Source: Warburgia ugandensis (lineage: Eukaryota; Streptophyta; Magnoliopsida; Canellales; Canellaceae). From it: a stretch of DNA of 64,000 nucleotides. The stretch is taken from contig CP141127.1 of assembly GCA_035236585.1 (NCBI GenBank), positions 68,367,495-68,431,494 of the forward strand, given 5' to 3'. A program made the translations under genes and the position numbers. Shown in pieces: positions 46,067-57,981 of this stretch (position 1 is the stretch's first letter; each line of letters begins with the position of its first letter). The notes beneath the pieces are model-generated. The model did no database searches and was not told the origin of the DNA. It saw nothing but the letters and a program-made list of their open reading frames with translations.

Positions 46067-48679
46067 TGTCATAAGTGTTTAATTTTGCACAAAAACCCCC
46101 CAATTAGTACCCATGTGTTATAACTTACATGGGTAAATTAGGGTTTTTAGACCAAAACTTGTAACACATGCATTTTTTACCTAATAACCCAAAATTTTGT
46201 TTTTTGTATGTCTAGAAGATTCCCCAAGGTAAGTATGTGATTCGTCATGTCTTTTTAGGATTTAATTAGGATTTTTTTCTTTTTGTAGGAAGTAAGATGT
46301 CGATCTAATGGCTGAGATCTATTTGGATGAAATTGAAGATCATGATCAAAAGATAAAGTCAAAGCCTCAAAATCATCACTTCAACATGAAACAAAGGCAA
46401 AGATCATCTTGTGGACTAGTAATATATGTGATTAAAGGATCTAAAGATGGCCAAAGTAGACCCATGAAGTAAGCCACACATTTCCACCACCTTCGCATGG
46501 AAGCCACTTAAGCCACAGCCATATAAGCCATGAAAAAAGGTCACAAGCTAAGGAATTCAAGACTAACCATACAAGAAACTTAAGATAAGGGGTGAAACCA
46601 AGAAAAGCATCAAAGGAAGCTTATTAAGCCAGCCATGAAGCTTAGGCAATGGGACCTTTAAAGTTAGACATCTATGCCATCAAGTTAAGTTAAATGTAAG
46701 GCTAGGATTGAAGGAGATTCAAGAGAGTTATCCATGAGTTATTTTGAATACAATTAAGGAAAATTCTATTAGAATAATATGGCAAGTGGACCAATGGGAT
46801 AAGAGCAACCAACTTTTAGAGTTTTCTCGCACTTAAGATGCACTACGAATTTCCAAAAATTCTGTCTCAATCCATCTCTTAGGAAACTTCTTAACCAACC
46901 AAATTTCTACAACTAACACCATCCACATCTTTCCTAACCTATTACCACTCACATTCCTACAAAAACAAGCATTCAATGGTTTTGGAAGGGAGGAGATGCC
47001 ACTTCCTAAAAATGTGGCAACTCCCACCTACTTCCCTTCCTTAATCTCGGCCACATTCCACCCACTTTCCTAATTGGTAACTCTAGCCTTTCCTTTATCC
47101 TAACCATCCAAAATAGCTTGATTTAATCCTAACCACACCTTAATGTTAGCGTATCCTAGGAGAAGAATTATAAAACACAGAAAACATCTAAGCATAGGAG
47201 GAATTTTTTACTATGGAAAAGGACGCCTCCCCCATTGGGAAGGAGACGTCCTATTCCTAACTGAAGCTTCTACTCCTTTTGCTTTGGACTTTCATTCTTA
47301 ATGTGATGTTACTTCATTTCCTAAGGTGTGACGCATTTCTCCATGCTATTCCACATTTGGTTTTAGGATTTTTGCTTCTACTTTCAAGGTTGGTTTCCCT
47401 TGTTTACTCTAGATCTTTTCATGCTAGTTTATACCTTATGTCCTTTGTTATTCCTTGCTTTGAAAACTAATATTCAAGACTGATTTCCCCTTGGAGTGAC
47501 AGCCAAGGGAAGTCATCTTGAATCTAGTTTTATTCTTTATCTTTCATTGCATCTTTATTCTCTTTTAGATCTCTTGATATTCCATCTTTAGTTGCTTAAG
47601 TTCCATTGGATTGTGGCCCTAGTTTTGCATAAGATTCTCCCTTGATTTCAAGCATAATTGTTCATGAGTGAATGTTGGAACAATCGAAAAAGAATTTGGC
47701 TTGTAATTAAGGAGTGATTGAGATTAAGTGAAACATCATTGTAGTAGCATTTAAGTTTCAGATTTGGACTACATGTATGGAGTGTTATGTTGATGACTTT
47801 TTAGATGTGATTAAATGAGATTATTTGGAATTTTCAATTCATGTTTTTTTTCTGGAAGTAAATTGACTTTGTTCTTGACTGTTTGAATTCATTAGAAGTT
47901 ATTAATTTCATGTTTTACATGTTATAGTCATTGAATGTTTCAATTACCGTACTGCTAGAATTTCTTTGCATGAATGGTGCATGTTAATTTCCAGAACCAT
48001 ATAATCTTGTTCACTATACTGCTCAAGTGCCTAATTAGAATGTTAGAGATCTCAGTTAATGATAGAAATATATTGCATTCTTAGGTTTTTAAAGTAGTTG
48101 ATTAAATCCACTCCTATCCAATGAATCATGTATGCATTCCATGGGCACATGTATGTTAATTGGGTAGTTTTCCTTTCATTGTTGTTAGTAATTGCCTACA
48201 TTTATTTTTCTAGTTTGGTTGTAGGTAGATTCCATTATTTTGCATCTTAGTTAGTAGGAAAGTAATCAAATTTGTCATACTTGTTGAAATAGTTGATTTG
48301 GTTGGTTACTTTTCTTAATTTTACATGAATAGTAAAGTAATTTGTTAAAGCATGTTTCCATTACATTAGTTGTTAATTTCATGTTTAGGAAAGTTGCTAA
48401 ATTGCATTTTAGGAAAGTTGTCAATTAGGAAAGTCATAAAATTAGAAGTTTTTAATTTAGGAAATTTTTAATTTTAGAAAGTGTCTGTTTTAGGAAAGTT
48501 TTCCATTTAGCATGTTTCTTATTTTTGCATAGTTTTCAGTTTTAGGTTTTAATTTCCATTCTTAATTTCAGATAAAAATCACTTGAATTTTGGCTAGGTT
48601 AGAGACTTTAAAGTAAGAACCACTAGCATCACAATAGTTCACTCCACATGCGCTAGCAAGTTTATTTAGAACAAAAACA
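46067..48679 (+). repeat. 3' LTR of element F
   Basis: It starts TGTCATAAGTGTTTAATTTTGC and ends near ACAAAAACA at 48679. It matches the 5' LTR from 46852 on, with a small deletion close to the 3' end ('cacatgcgctagcaag' in place of a longer stretch). About 2.6 kb. Directly after it the LINE sequence begins, which suggests F inserted into the LINE. Confidence 0.82.
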
Positions 48680-49263
48680 GTTGTTGGGATAGAAAGGGGA
48701 TTCACAGGGGTTTTTAGACATAATTAAAGTTTTTTTTAGGGACCGCTAACAAATGTTAAGACCACTAGTGGAGAGGCCTATGATTTTCTGACCATTGTAG
48801 AATTGCACCAAGGATTGGCCTTGTGCCCATACCTTTTTACATTGGTTATGGATGAGTTAAAAACCATCTACATGAGGAGATTCCATGGTGCATGCTTTTT
48901 TTTTATGATATAGTTTTAATTGATGAGATGAGGAAGGTCACTAATGCAAACCTAGAGTTATAGAGAGAAGCATTAGAACCTAAAGGATTTCAATTAGTTG
49001 AACTAAGACTGAGTAAATGGAATGCAATTTTAACAAGAAAGGTGTGGGAGTGGAGTGGCAATAAAGATTGATAACCAAGAAGTCCTTGTAAAATACCATT
49101 TTTGATACTTAGGATTGATGATTCATGAGAATGGAGAGATTTAGAGGGAGCTTACCCAGAGAATCCAAGCTGGTTAGGACAAATGAAGATACACATCTGG
49201 AGTTTTGTGTGATCGGTAAGTTCCATTCAAACTAAAAGAAAATTTCTATAGGATGGCTATAAG
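48680..49263 (+). pseudogene. RTE-type LINE reverse transcriptase, first segment
   Basis: Translation in shifting frames gives KKGVHRG, VRTTSGEAYDF, VELHQGLALCPYLFTLVMDE, a decayed catalytic box (FFYD in place of FADD, then IVLIDE), LSKWNAIL and a last block reading FYRMAI. This is the reverse transcriptase of a plant RTE-like non-LTR retrotransposon, truncated on the left by element F. The frame is interrupted at FYRMAI by solo LTR G and resumes with RPAM at 56276. Confidence 0.84.
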
Positions 49264-52244
49264 TGATAAGTGTTCAATTTTGTATAAGAAGTACCCAATT
49301 AGTATCCATTGTGTTATTACTTATAGTTTTAAATTAGGGTTTTTGGCCAAACTTTATAACACATGCTTCTCTGACTTAATTATTCAGAAGTTCAATATTT
49401 TGCATGTTCATAAGCTAATTCAAAATAAGTATTTGAAGGACCATAATTTTCAAGGAATTAGTTAGGTTTTTTATTCTTTTGTAGGTGTTGAAAAGGTAAT
49501 CCAAAGGATGACATTGATCGAGATGGAAATTGAAGATATTCATGTCTCTCTCATGTCATCTTTCCACCTCACTTTCTTATATCATCTTGCTAATTCATCT
49601 CCCACCTAACCTTCCTCATTCAATACCCTAATCCTGTAAAAACCCCAATTTTTGTAATTGATTGAGAAAATTAATAAAGTTTGAGTTTCAGATATTTCGG
49701 GCTGAAATATTAGGGTTATTTAGAATATACCTTTTTTAAAAGTATAATCAAATAATAAGACATGTAAAATTGAAATTAAGCTTAGCAAACCCTTCGAAAT
49801 GATTGTAAGCACGACAAATTCTGAATTCGGATGAAAAATCCTTAAGTTTCTTCATTTCTTGGACAAAAGGGTAAAATAGTAATTTTACCTAAAAATCAAA
49901 ATCTCCCAAAAATCAAAATATGAGACATCAAAATTTAGAATGTACTGAGAAATACAAATCCAACGCCACTAAGTACACTCAAATCGGAGATCATGGGAAT
50001 AAAACCCAAAATTTTATACATAAATGGCAAAACGATCTTTTTACACCATGTGGGGCCCACAAGGGACCCAAAAATGAATCTTATGAGCAGCCCACATGAA
50101 GTCATGGGTCAACAAACACCAGCTGGTCTTGGGGAAGAAAAATGGAGCATGGGAGACTTTCGTGCCATTTAATAATAAAAAATTAAATATTATAATCATG
50201 AAAGAAGACCAAAATGCCTATAAATACAACTCCAAAAATCCTCCAAAAATGCTCATAAAATCCCTATGAAATTTTCTTCACTCTCCCTGAAAAATTAGAC
50301 CTAGATACCTCCCCAAAAACCCAAAATTTCTAAGAGATATCTCTCTTTTCAATTTCTTTTTCTTTTTAGATTGGAACAAGAGACCTAAAATCAATTAGGC
50401 ACTCTGTTCCAGATCTCATTTCATCAATTCCACCATCAAAAACTTCCCACCATATCTTAGTTACAAAACCCCGAAAGCAATTTCAAGATCCAACGGTTCA
50501 AACAATGGTAATTTGCAAGAAAGGTGGATCTTGGGCCATATCTTCATCAAAGCGTATTTCTTTTAAATTGGACATATAAATAATGTTTTTTTCTAATCAG
50601 GTAGGTGGGAATACTTTATATACATGTTTACTAATGTTTAATGAAAATTTTTTTTTACTGTAATTTATTTTGATGATAAAAAAGGTAAAAATAAAGTAAT
50701 AATAGAACCCTTAAATCAGGATGACAGAGTGCTCGGATGAAAATTCTAACTATACCAATAGATCCAAAAGGGTCCAAAACCCCTAGGGTAGAAGTTTCAC
50801 AAAGATCGGAGAAGGTTTGGGCCCTCAATTGAGAGAGGATTGATTGGACGGTCCAGAATGGATTGTCCAATCTCCAAATCTAACAGAGCCCAAAACGACA
50901 TGCGTGACGCAGCCCCTAAAACGGAGAAGGAGAAAATGTTTTGCACCTGCGCTGTGTGTGGGACGTTGTCCCAAGCAAGACAACGGCGCATCCATCAAAC
51001 CGACGAGCGAACGTGCCTGACGAGTGTCCTGTTTGCGAGCGCGCAGACGACGAGCATCCCGCTCGTCCCGTCCGTGTCGGTGGAAGTCCCAAACAGGCGC
51101 TTCTGTAGCCTTTGTGGTGGACGTGCCCAACGAGCGGGAGCATTCCACCCAGCTTGGTTTTCCGCCCGAAAGATCTGAGTCGTCCATTCCTTGGGCCTAG
51201 ATCAAATCTAAGCCCTAAAAAGGATTGTGAACTTCCAAATCAAATTTCAGAGCCATCTGAACTCCAAATTAATATCGGAAAGAAGCTATGGAAAGCTTGA
51301 AACCTATATTTTCTGATGAAATGATAAAATGGACATAATATTTAGTAAAACTTTTTGTATTAAAGAAACAAGTTTTCAATTACCTAGATCTTCAAGATCT
51401 GAGATGATTAGATGTTGAAAATATGTTTTACTAAGGATATACTATTGAAATAAAGTGATATCTATGGTTTATTTGGACATATATGAGATATATTAAGGGA
51501 TCTACCCATTATGGTAGAAAAACCCTAAAAATACAAAGGGACCCACTTGATCAATGAGATCAAGTGTGATCAGATCCTTGGGATGGATAAAATGAATGTT
51601 GATAGAATAAAATCCAAGCAATCATGGATGGATTATGACAAAAATGGATCAATATGATCTTTGGACCTTAATAAAGAAAATCTCCTAAATATAACTAATA
51701 CCCTTAATCAAAGGAAAAGATCTAAGATCTAATGGTTGGATCATAAGTAAAGGTTTCTAAAAATGTTAATGTAATTAGTTTTATTTTCTATAATAGCATT
51801 TTAAATATGATTATGTTATAAAGTATGCTAGTATAACATTTAGAGTTTAGCATGATATGTGATTTCATTGTTATCATAAGGTGCTAGATTTAATTATCTT
51901 AGGGGCACTTTAGTATGATTTCATGTCATTCTAACTTAGGACCATGCTAGAATTTCATATAAGTTTATACTATAGTATGAGAGTATCCCTTAAGTCCATG
52001 TCAGTTTAAATTGAGTTATTAAGGTATATTAGTTGGAAATCATGTTATAGTAATTTTAAGTACCTTGCCTCATTATCATTAAGTGTTAAATTATGTAGTT
52101 TTATGCTTTGAATTTATATTTCATTTATGGTTAAATGTTATTAGTAGATCTACTTATCATGACATAAAGAGCATAAAACATCAAAAATCTAATCTAATGA
52201 GAAAGTAGAGTTTCATGACACAAATAAGAATGGAGTACTTTGGA

Positions 52245-52700
52245 CTTAATTAGTAAGGGCTATAGTTAGTAGGACAATATAAAGATTATCAAATCCTTGG
52301 CCCAAACTAAGAAAAGAATAATAAACCCCATGAATGACATTATAAATATTCATGGACTTAATTAAAATCCATTAGAAAGAGTACTTAGGGTAAACATGCT
52401 TATAGGAACCTTATGAAAAGTTGAGCTATGGTCATTCTAGTGAATGATGAACATAGTGGTTAAGGTGGTTATCTAATAGAGCCTCGCTCTTCCCCTACCT
52501 TCCGTTGACATTTGTGAGGTCTAAACGCCTCCTTACATGAGGATTGAAGTAACCACTTTGTGTTTACCCATTCAGCTAGTAAGCCTTAGCCAATTGGAAA
52601 TAAAAGGAGCAGTCTAGATTTAGGCTTGAATAAGTTACCTTCAACCAGCACATTAACTGGTTGAATAATAATAATAAGAGCATAAAAGGTTAATAAATTA
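52245..52700 (+). repeat. Module shared with Athila-like leaders
   Basis: Collinear blocks match 4055-4560: 'gtaagggctatag', 'aaatccttggccca', 'catagtggttaaggtggtta', 'gtgaggtctaaacgcctcct', 'gaagtaaccactttg', 'agtaagcc', 'ataaaaggagcagtctaga'. It lies inside the family-C LTR, a different retrotransposon lineage. Confidence 0.75.
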
Positions 52701-54130
52701 CCTAACCCTAATAAAAACATTAAGTAAGATAAGGATGATCAAATAAGATCCATTAGATCTTGGATGATCAAGAACAATAAGAAATAGAATATTATATTGT
52801 ACTTAGTATGCATGTTTATTAGTATGCTTGTTATAGTTCATTAGATTAGATAATCCAAACCCTTGATCAAAGATGATTCAAGGAAGAAAACTAAGATCAT
52901 CCTCCTTAGGGATGATCCAATAACTGATCTTAGATCAAAGAAGAACTAGATGATAGAAGATCTAGGACCCTGATCTTTATCAACATGTGTATATTGTAAA
53001 TCAATGGATCTATGAAAGATCAAGATCAAGGAGATGGACACACAAAGACTTAGAGATAGAAAATACTTATATATGAATGATCTAAAGATCATTCTAAATA
53101 TAGATCTAGTGATCAATAGGATTGTTCAAAATTTATATATTGACAATATGTATGGATGAACAGATTACATACATCAGTCAGGATCATGGAAGATTGGGGA
53201 AAAGAGATCAATCCTTAAAGGTAGGAGGATTTGATGAATGCATTTACATGAGATATACATGATTGTACTCATGATCTTATGTTGACATGAGTAATGTTAA
53301 TACTTGTATTAAATCTCTTGAAAACCTTATGATCCAACCAAACACATATAAGATGGTTAAGGACTAAACTATAAGGGAATAGGGAAGTAGAAAATATTTC
53401 AGCCCTAAGTAAACAGACATATGGTTTGATATATATGAAATCTATTTTACATACAAGCTTGGAGGCTTGTGAGTTTGTTTTAATAGGCATAAGCCTAGGG
53501 GGGGATGCTATTACTAGAGGAGTTATGAGGGTTTGGCCACCCGCTCCTTGAAATTTGATGATATGATGATACCTTGCCCAAATAGAGGTTAAAAGTTGGG
53601 TGGTGGAAATTATGGGAAGGCCACCACTGTGAAAGTCTTGCCCCCCCATATGGGCAGTGACATAATATTTTCCACCGTGGTATCAGTGGTGAATTGGGCA
53701 GTTATCCGAGAGCGCTAGTACAGATCAAACTGCAGCATGGCAACCTTTTTTATTATTTTGCACTATGATGCATATGGGAATAGGCATAGTGAAATGCCTT
53801 ATGTTTTAGCATAATGAAATGCTAGGTAATTGTATATTACCAATATTTCCCACCAATCTTTCCTAAGAAAGGAAATTCCCAGTGTAAGATTAGCTATAGT
53901 ACTAAATTCTCAAAATGAAGAGAATTGATCAGCTTAGTTGGGAATGATATTTAACTACTTTCATAAATTTAACTGGTTTACTCATGAAGAGTATGTATGT
54001 ATATAGATATACATAAATTACAAAGTAAAGAGTAGAAACATGAATATGTTGAGGGATAATGGGATTATGAAGTATTGGAATTACATTGTCAATTATTATG
54101 CTTCTTGAATCCCCTACCAAGCACTGCTTG

Positions 54131-54161
54131 CTGAGATATTGTAAATGTTGCAATATCTCAG
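54131..54161 (+). other. Conserved 11-bp-stem hairpin in the family-C LTR
   Basis: CTGAGATATTG and CAATATCTCAG pair perfectly around a 9-base loop. The minus-strand copy has an equivalent hairpin at about 63025-63064 with compensated and extended pairing. Confidence 0.65.
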
Positions 54162-56270
54162 ATACAGGGAAGGAGAGTTAGGAGCTGAAGATGATAGAAG
54201 ACTTGAAGAGAATAATCTTCAAGGTATACCCTTGAAGACATGTATTTTTCTTTGTTGAGAGTTTTATCGTATGGTGAGCTTGAGTTTTGGATTATGTAAT
54301 TTGGACAAGTATTGTACTAGATTTGGCTGTACTGTGAACCACTGGATGGATCCTGAAATTTAATAAAAGTATATTCCTTCAATGGAATTTTATTTTGTAC
54401 ACAAATTGTACTTATGTTATGTATGAAGTGGTGACTTGGGTTTTACAAAACAAGTTCTAACGAAAAGAATTTCCCCTGCTTTGTTTTGCGAAATTTTTTT
54501 TACACTCTTAAGGGCCCTGCCTTTCAAAATACATTACAAAATGTGTTACAAAAACCTGGGTCATCTCAAACCCTAGGGAAACTTTCATCATGTTTTCACC
54601 CCTTCCTAAGTTAGAAAATCACTCACCTATATATAGCCTCATGTTCCATACGAATTTTCCTAAGTAGAGGTGACACACCTTGAAATTAAGCTTTCCTTTA
54701 GTGTTATTTGAGCTGAAATTTGGGATTTCTTAAATTATTTTCTCCCTTTGGATTCCTAGTTATTGTATTAGTTATTTTCTCTCCAATTCAGATTAGTAGT
54801 TTGCTTGCTTTAGTTTAGCTTTCATTACTTAGTTTCCATTGTTTTGCTTTCTAGTTTTGCACCTTTCTTTTCATCTAGCTTTCTTCTTTATTATTCACCT
54901 CAATTCCACTTATTTTATTTGTTATTCCACCAAGATTTAAGTTAACTCATCTCTGGTACTGAGAGCCAAGAGAAGAGCTAGCTTAAATTCTTGATTCCCC
55001 CACTTGAATTCCACATTTTCTACTCTCTTTTTCTCTTCGTTTTGTGTAGCTTTTCCTTAATTACTTTACCCACTTAGCTTTCTTTTCTATCAAGTATTTT
55101 CTACATTTTCTTTGCATGTCATCAATACTTTAATTTATGAGCTTTACGTTGCACTTTTTTTATAGTTTAGATTAGGTTTTATGCTTAGGAATTGGAAGAA
55201 TTTTTATCTTACGAACATGTATTATGCATCTAGTTTGTGTAATTTGGAGATAATTCAATAATTTTTTCTTAGGAATTCTTATTTTACAATGTTTATTTCT
55301 TCAAATTACTTGAGATATCAATTTTTTAGTTGCATAAAAGTTATGGTTTCAATATATTTCTAATGTAAGATTTATTGACTGTTCTTAAATATCAAAATCT
55401 AAAAATTGGTTTTTCCTTGACTTCATGCTTCAATTCTAGCCATCAAAACATCTTATTTTCCTAGATCCTTAGCTACCCATTTAGATTTTCATGTTTTTTA
55501 TTAGATCCCATAGTTATTTTTCATACTAAAACACTGTAGGTGCATTAACCATCTTTAGGGTTTTAGAATCATTCAATAGTCCAGAAATCATGTGCATGGT
55601 TCTAAATCCAAATCCTTTTAGATTTTTACATAGTTTAGTTGTTTAATTTATTTTTAGAAGTATTTAATTCATTATTTTCATCTTAGTTTAGGTTTAAAAA
55701 GTTTCCTTTTTGAATTTTAGGAAGTTCCATCTTTAAGAAGCTTTAGGATTTAGAAAGTGTTAAAATTTAGAAAGTCTTTTTAATTGTAGTTTCCATTCAC
55801 ATGCATGTTTCTAATTTCTTGTTAAAGATAGTTAGATCTCATTATTTACTTATTTTTTCATGTTAGTTTAGTGTTAGAAATTTTCCTAATTTGGTTTTAG
55901 AAATTTCTAATTTAAGAAAGTGTCATTTTTAGTAGTTTCCTTTAATTTAAGTTTCTTAATTTAATGCTAATGTAGAATTAGTTTCCTTTAGTTTCTTGCA
56001 TTTTGGTTAGGTTAGTTTCTAATTTCATTGTTTAATTTTAGTTTTTAGTAAGTTTCTTTTAACTTTAGTTTTTAGTGCCAGACATGTTTCTAATTTGAGT
56101 ACTTTAATCTCCTAATTCAATCCAAACCCTTCTCTTTTGGCTGAAGCTAAATAATTTGAATAAGATCCAATCCATTGCAAGTTTGTGAGATTCCTTGTGG
56201 GATCGACCTCACATGCATGAAAATACTACAATGATTTGTGTGATTGCGAGTAATTTTAGAGCTATAACAA

Positions 56271-56712
56271 TAAGACCCGCCATGTTCAATGGATCAGAGT
56301 GTTGGACGATTAAGGAACATCATGTTCATAGGATGAGCATAGCAGAAATGAGGATGTTGAGATGGATGATTGGCAAGATAAGAAAGAATATAATTAGGAA
56401 TGAAAACATTATAGGAAACTTAGGAGTAGCACCAATAGGTAACAAGATGAGAGAGATTAGACTTAGATGATTTGGACCTGTCCAACGAAGATCGAAAAAG
56501 GCACCAGTTAGGAGGATGAGGCAATGCAAATAGAAGCCTCTAAAATGGCAAGAGATAGGCCCAAAAGAATGTGGATAGAAGTGGAGAGAAAAGATTTAAA
56601 AACTTTGGGACTAAATGAAGCCATGCACTTAATATAGGGGAATGGAGGAACAAGATTCATGCTACCACCCCTAATTGGGATAAGGTCTTGATGATAATGA
56701 TGATGATGATGA
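56271..56712 (+). pseudogene. RTE-type LINE, C-terminal segment and 3' end
   Basis: After the second ATAAG the frame reads RPAMFNGSECWTIKEHHVHR, MSIAEMRMLRWMIGK, GVAPIGNKMREIRLR, FGPVQRR, and then a decayed tail like MWIEVERKDLKTLGLNEA. It ends with a TGA-type simple repeat (about 56690-56711), the usual 3' end of plant RTE elements instead of poly(A). This matches the C-terminal domain of RTE reverse transcriptases. A stop at 56468-56470 and frameshifts show decay. Confidence 0.86.
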
Positions 56713-57369
56713 ATTCAGGTTTAAGATCATATTAAGGCAACCAAGGTGACTATGATTGGCCCATGCCAAAAGCTCTACATTTTCACCACTTTGCATGACA
56801 ATTGGAGCCATAAGAAACCATGCTACATGGAACCACATGATTGGAGGACATTTTCAAGCAATTATTTCATGAAAAATAAAGAGGATAATTAGAAGGAATG
56901 ATGGCTTGTCAAACTAGGATTGGTGGCATGCTAAAATGAACCAACAGGAGAAGTCTTTATATGTTATCTTTCTTTTCTCTCTATCTCCCTATCTTTCATT
57001 ATCTTTATATCTCTTTTCTCTCCCTTTCCCCTCTCTCTTACCTTTCCATGTGGAGCACCTTTAAGAAGGGGAGTTCTACACCTAAACCCTTGAAAGGTTG
57101 GGCCTCTCCATATACTTTACTCATATTTAGAAAGTCAATCTCAACCAAATCACCTAACTTTCCAATCCTAAAGTCCTACTTCTAATTCCCATCCTAATTT
57201 TCCTATCTTATCTATCTTATCCATATCCCTTTGTGTTATTTTTAGATAGTCCACCTCGTCCTACCTTCTAAATCCATCTCTTCTCACCTTCCTAGATAAC
57301 CTACCTCACCCAACAACCCTATTTTCCAAATATCTATCCCATATTCCCCTTCCCATTATGTCACTTTAT
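56713..57369 (+). repeat. Middle part of an Athila-like LTR (E subfamily)
   Basis: It matches 32700-33490 of the E LTR, including the pyrimidine-rich stretch at 56965-57050. It could be the 3' LTR of E, with the LINE inserted in it and plastid DNA cutting it off on the right. No coding region. Confidence 0.7.
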
Positions 57370-57379
57370 CGGTTGAAGA

Positions 57380-57556
57380 TTCAGATAAATAAAACCTCTT
57401 AAATTAACTTGGGTTAAGGTTGTAGTTCTAGCTATACTGACTGCATCTTTTGGTGTAACTAGTTATTCCTTACCTCAAGACCAAATTGGTTATTGGACAA
57501 TCATAGTCATAATAGACGTACTTAAAGCTATTCTTGTAATAGGAATGTCAATTTTT
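57380..57556 (+). pseudogene. petB: petB fragment (cytochrome b6)
   Basis: About 50 codons from the middle of plastid petB, roughly residues 130-180 of 215. Readable blocks are [20 protein letters not shown] and AILVIGMS, where plastid cytochrome b6 has SYSLPWDQIGYWA and AIPVIGSP. Cytochrome b6 is the haem-binding core of the b6f complex in thylakoids. This piece has a one-base frameshift near 57410 and no start or end, so it is a dead insertion. Confidence 0.85.
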
Positions 57557-57765
57557 CTTTTTATTTTTTTATTTTTCCCTTCCTTATCCGTATACTATAA
57601 GTACATTAAAATTATATTAATCTCACTCATTCTAAAGATCCATACACGTGGAACACCAAATATATTGATAGGGATATTGTAAAAATAATTGACTTTTTCT
57701 TTGTCTATCTCAGACATTTTCAGAGGACAAATTGATTATATCATCCTCATGGATTGGAAACTTAT
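57557..57765. other. Spacer between petB fragment and trnY, probably plastid trnD-trnY spacer
   Basis: AT-rich with a poly-T stretch. The part just before trnY ('ggattggaaacttattg') fits the plastid trnY 3' flank. The petB junction lies at about 57556. No gene is seen. Confidence 0.6.
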
Positions 57766-57849
57766 TGGGCCAAGCTGGATTTGAACTAGCTTAGACATAT
57801 CGCCAATGAATTTATGGTTTGTCCCCATTTACCACTCGGGCATGGAACT
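57766..57849 (-). pseudogene. trnY-GUA: trnY-GUA pseudogene, plastid type
   Basis: On the minus strand it follows plastid trnY over its full length of about 84 nt, including the long variable arm. Several stem positions are changed, and the anticodon reads ATA rather than GTA, a single transition. The first bases of the acceptor stem are also altered. It is therefore a decayed copy, not a working nuclear tRNA gene. Confidence 0.88.
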
Positions 57850-57908
57850 AAGAATAATAAATTCTAAGCTTATTGATAAGCCAAGATCAACTTCCTTTCA
57901 AAGTACCC

Positions 57909-57981
57909 TACCCCTAGGGGAAGTTGAATCCCCGCTGCCTCCTTCGAAGAGAGATGTCCGAACCACTAGAAAATAGGGGCA
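57909..57981 (-). pseudogene. trnE-UUC: trnE-UUC pseudogene, plastid type
   Basis: On the minus strand it matches plastid trnE closely, with the T-arm and acceptor arm mostly kept. The anticodon triplet reads TCG instead of TTC, from two adjacent changes, and the acceptor-proximal end has further changes. It lies 59 bp from trnY, as in plastomes. Confidence 0.9.

Larger units (their letters stand above)
49635..54568 (+). mobile_element. Long solo LTR of family C (4.9 kb)
   Basis: It starts TGTAAAAACCCC and ends GGGTCATCTCA, the same terminal pattern as the Tekay-like LTR (TGTAATGACCCC and GGGTCGTCACA), with near-identical flanks AATCC (49630-49634) and AACCC (54569-54573). A second copy is on the minus strand at 62733-64000. 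It holds a GC-rich block at 50850-51180, a module shared with Athila leaders at 52245-52700, a GC-rich block at 53490-53690 like that in the Tekay-like LTR, and an 11-bp hairpin at 54131-54161. No gag or pol is seen, so I read it as one very long LTR rather than a whole element. Confidence 0.72.
49264..56270 (+). mobile_element. Solo LTR G (Athila-like) inserted in the LINE, itself split
   Basis: It starts TGATAAGTGTTCAATTTTG and ends GAGCTATAACA, flanked by a perfect 5-bp duplication ATAAG (49259-49263 and 56271-56275). Removing it and one ATAAG rejoins the LINE reading frame within a conserved block. Its own sequence is 49264-49634 plus 54574-56270, about 2.07 kb, the normal length for this LTR. 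The middle is a family-C LTR. Confidence 0.88.

Noticed and set aside
50840-51187. Overlapping open frames of 112-120 codons on both strands
   Set aside because: They lie in a GC-rich patch of an LTR, overlap each other, and show no domain. Such frames arise because stops are rare in GC-rich DNA.
53685-53698. GGTATCAGTGG in the family-C LTR looks like a tRNA-Met primer site, hinting that an LTR ends there
   Set aside because: The flanking sequence continues blocks that also occur inside the Tekay-like LTR, no TG...CA end precedes it, and the downstream 870 bp carry the LTR end. I treat it as a chance or relic match.
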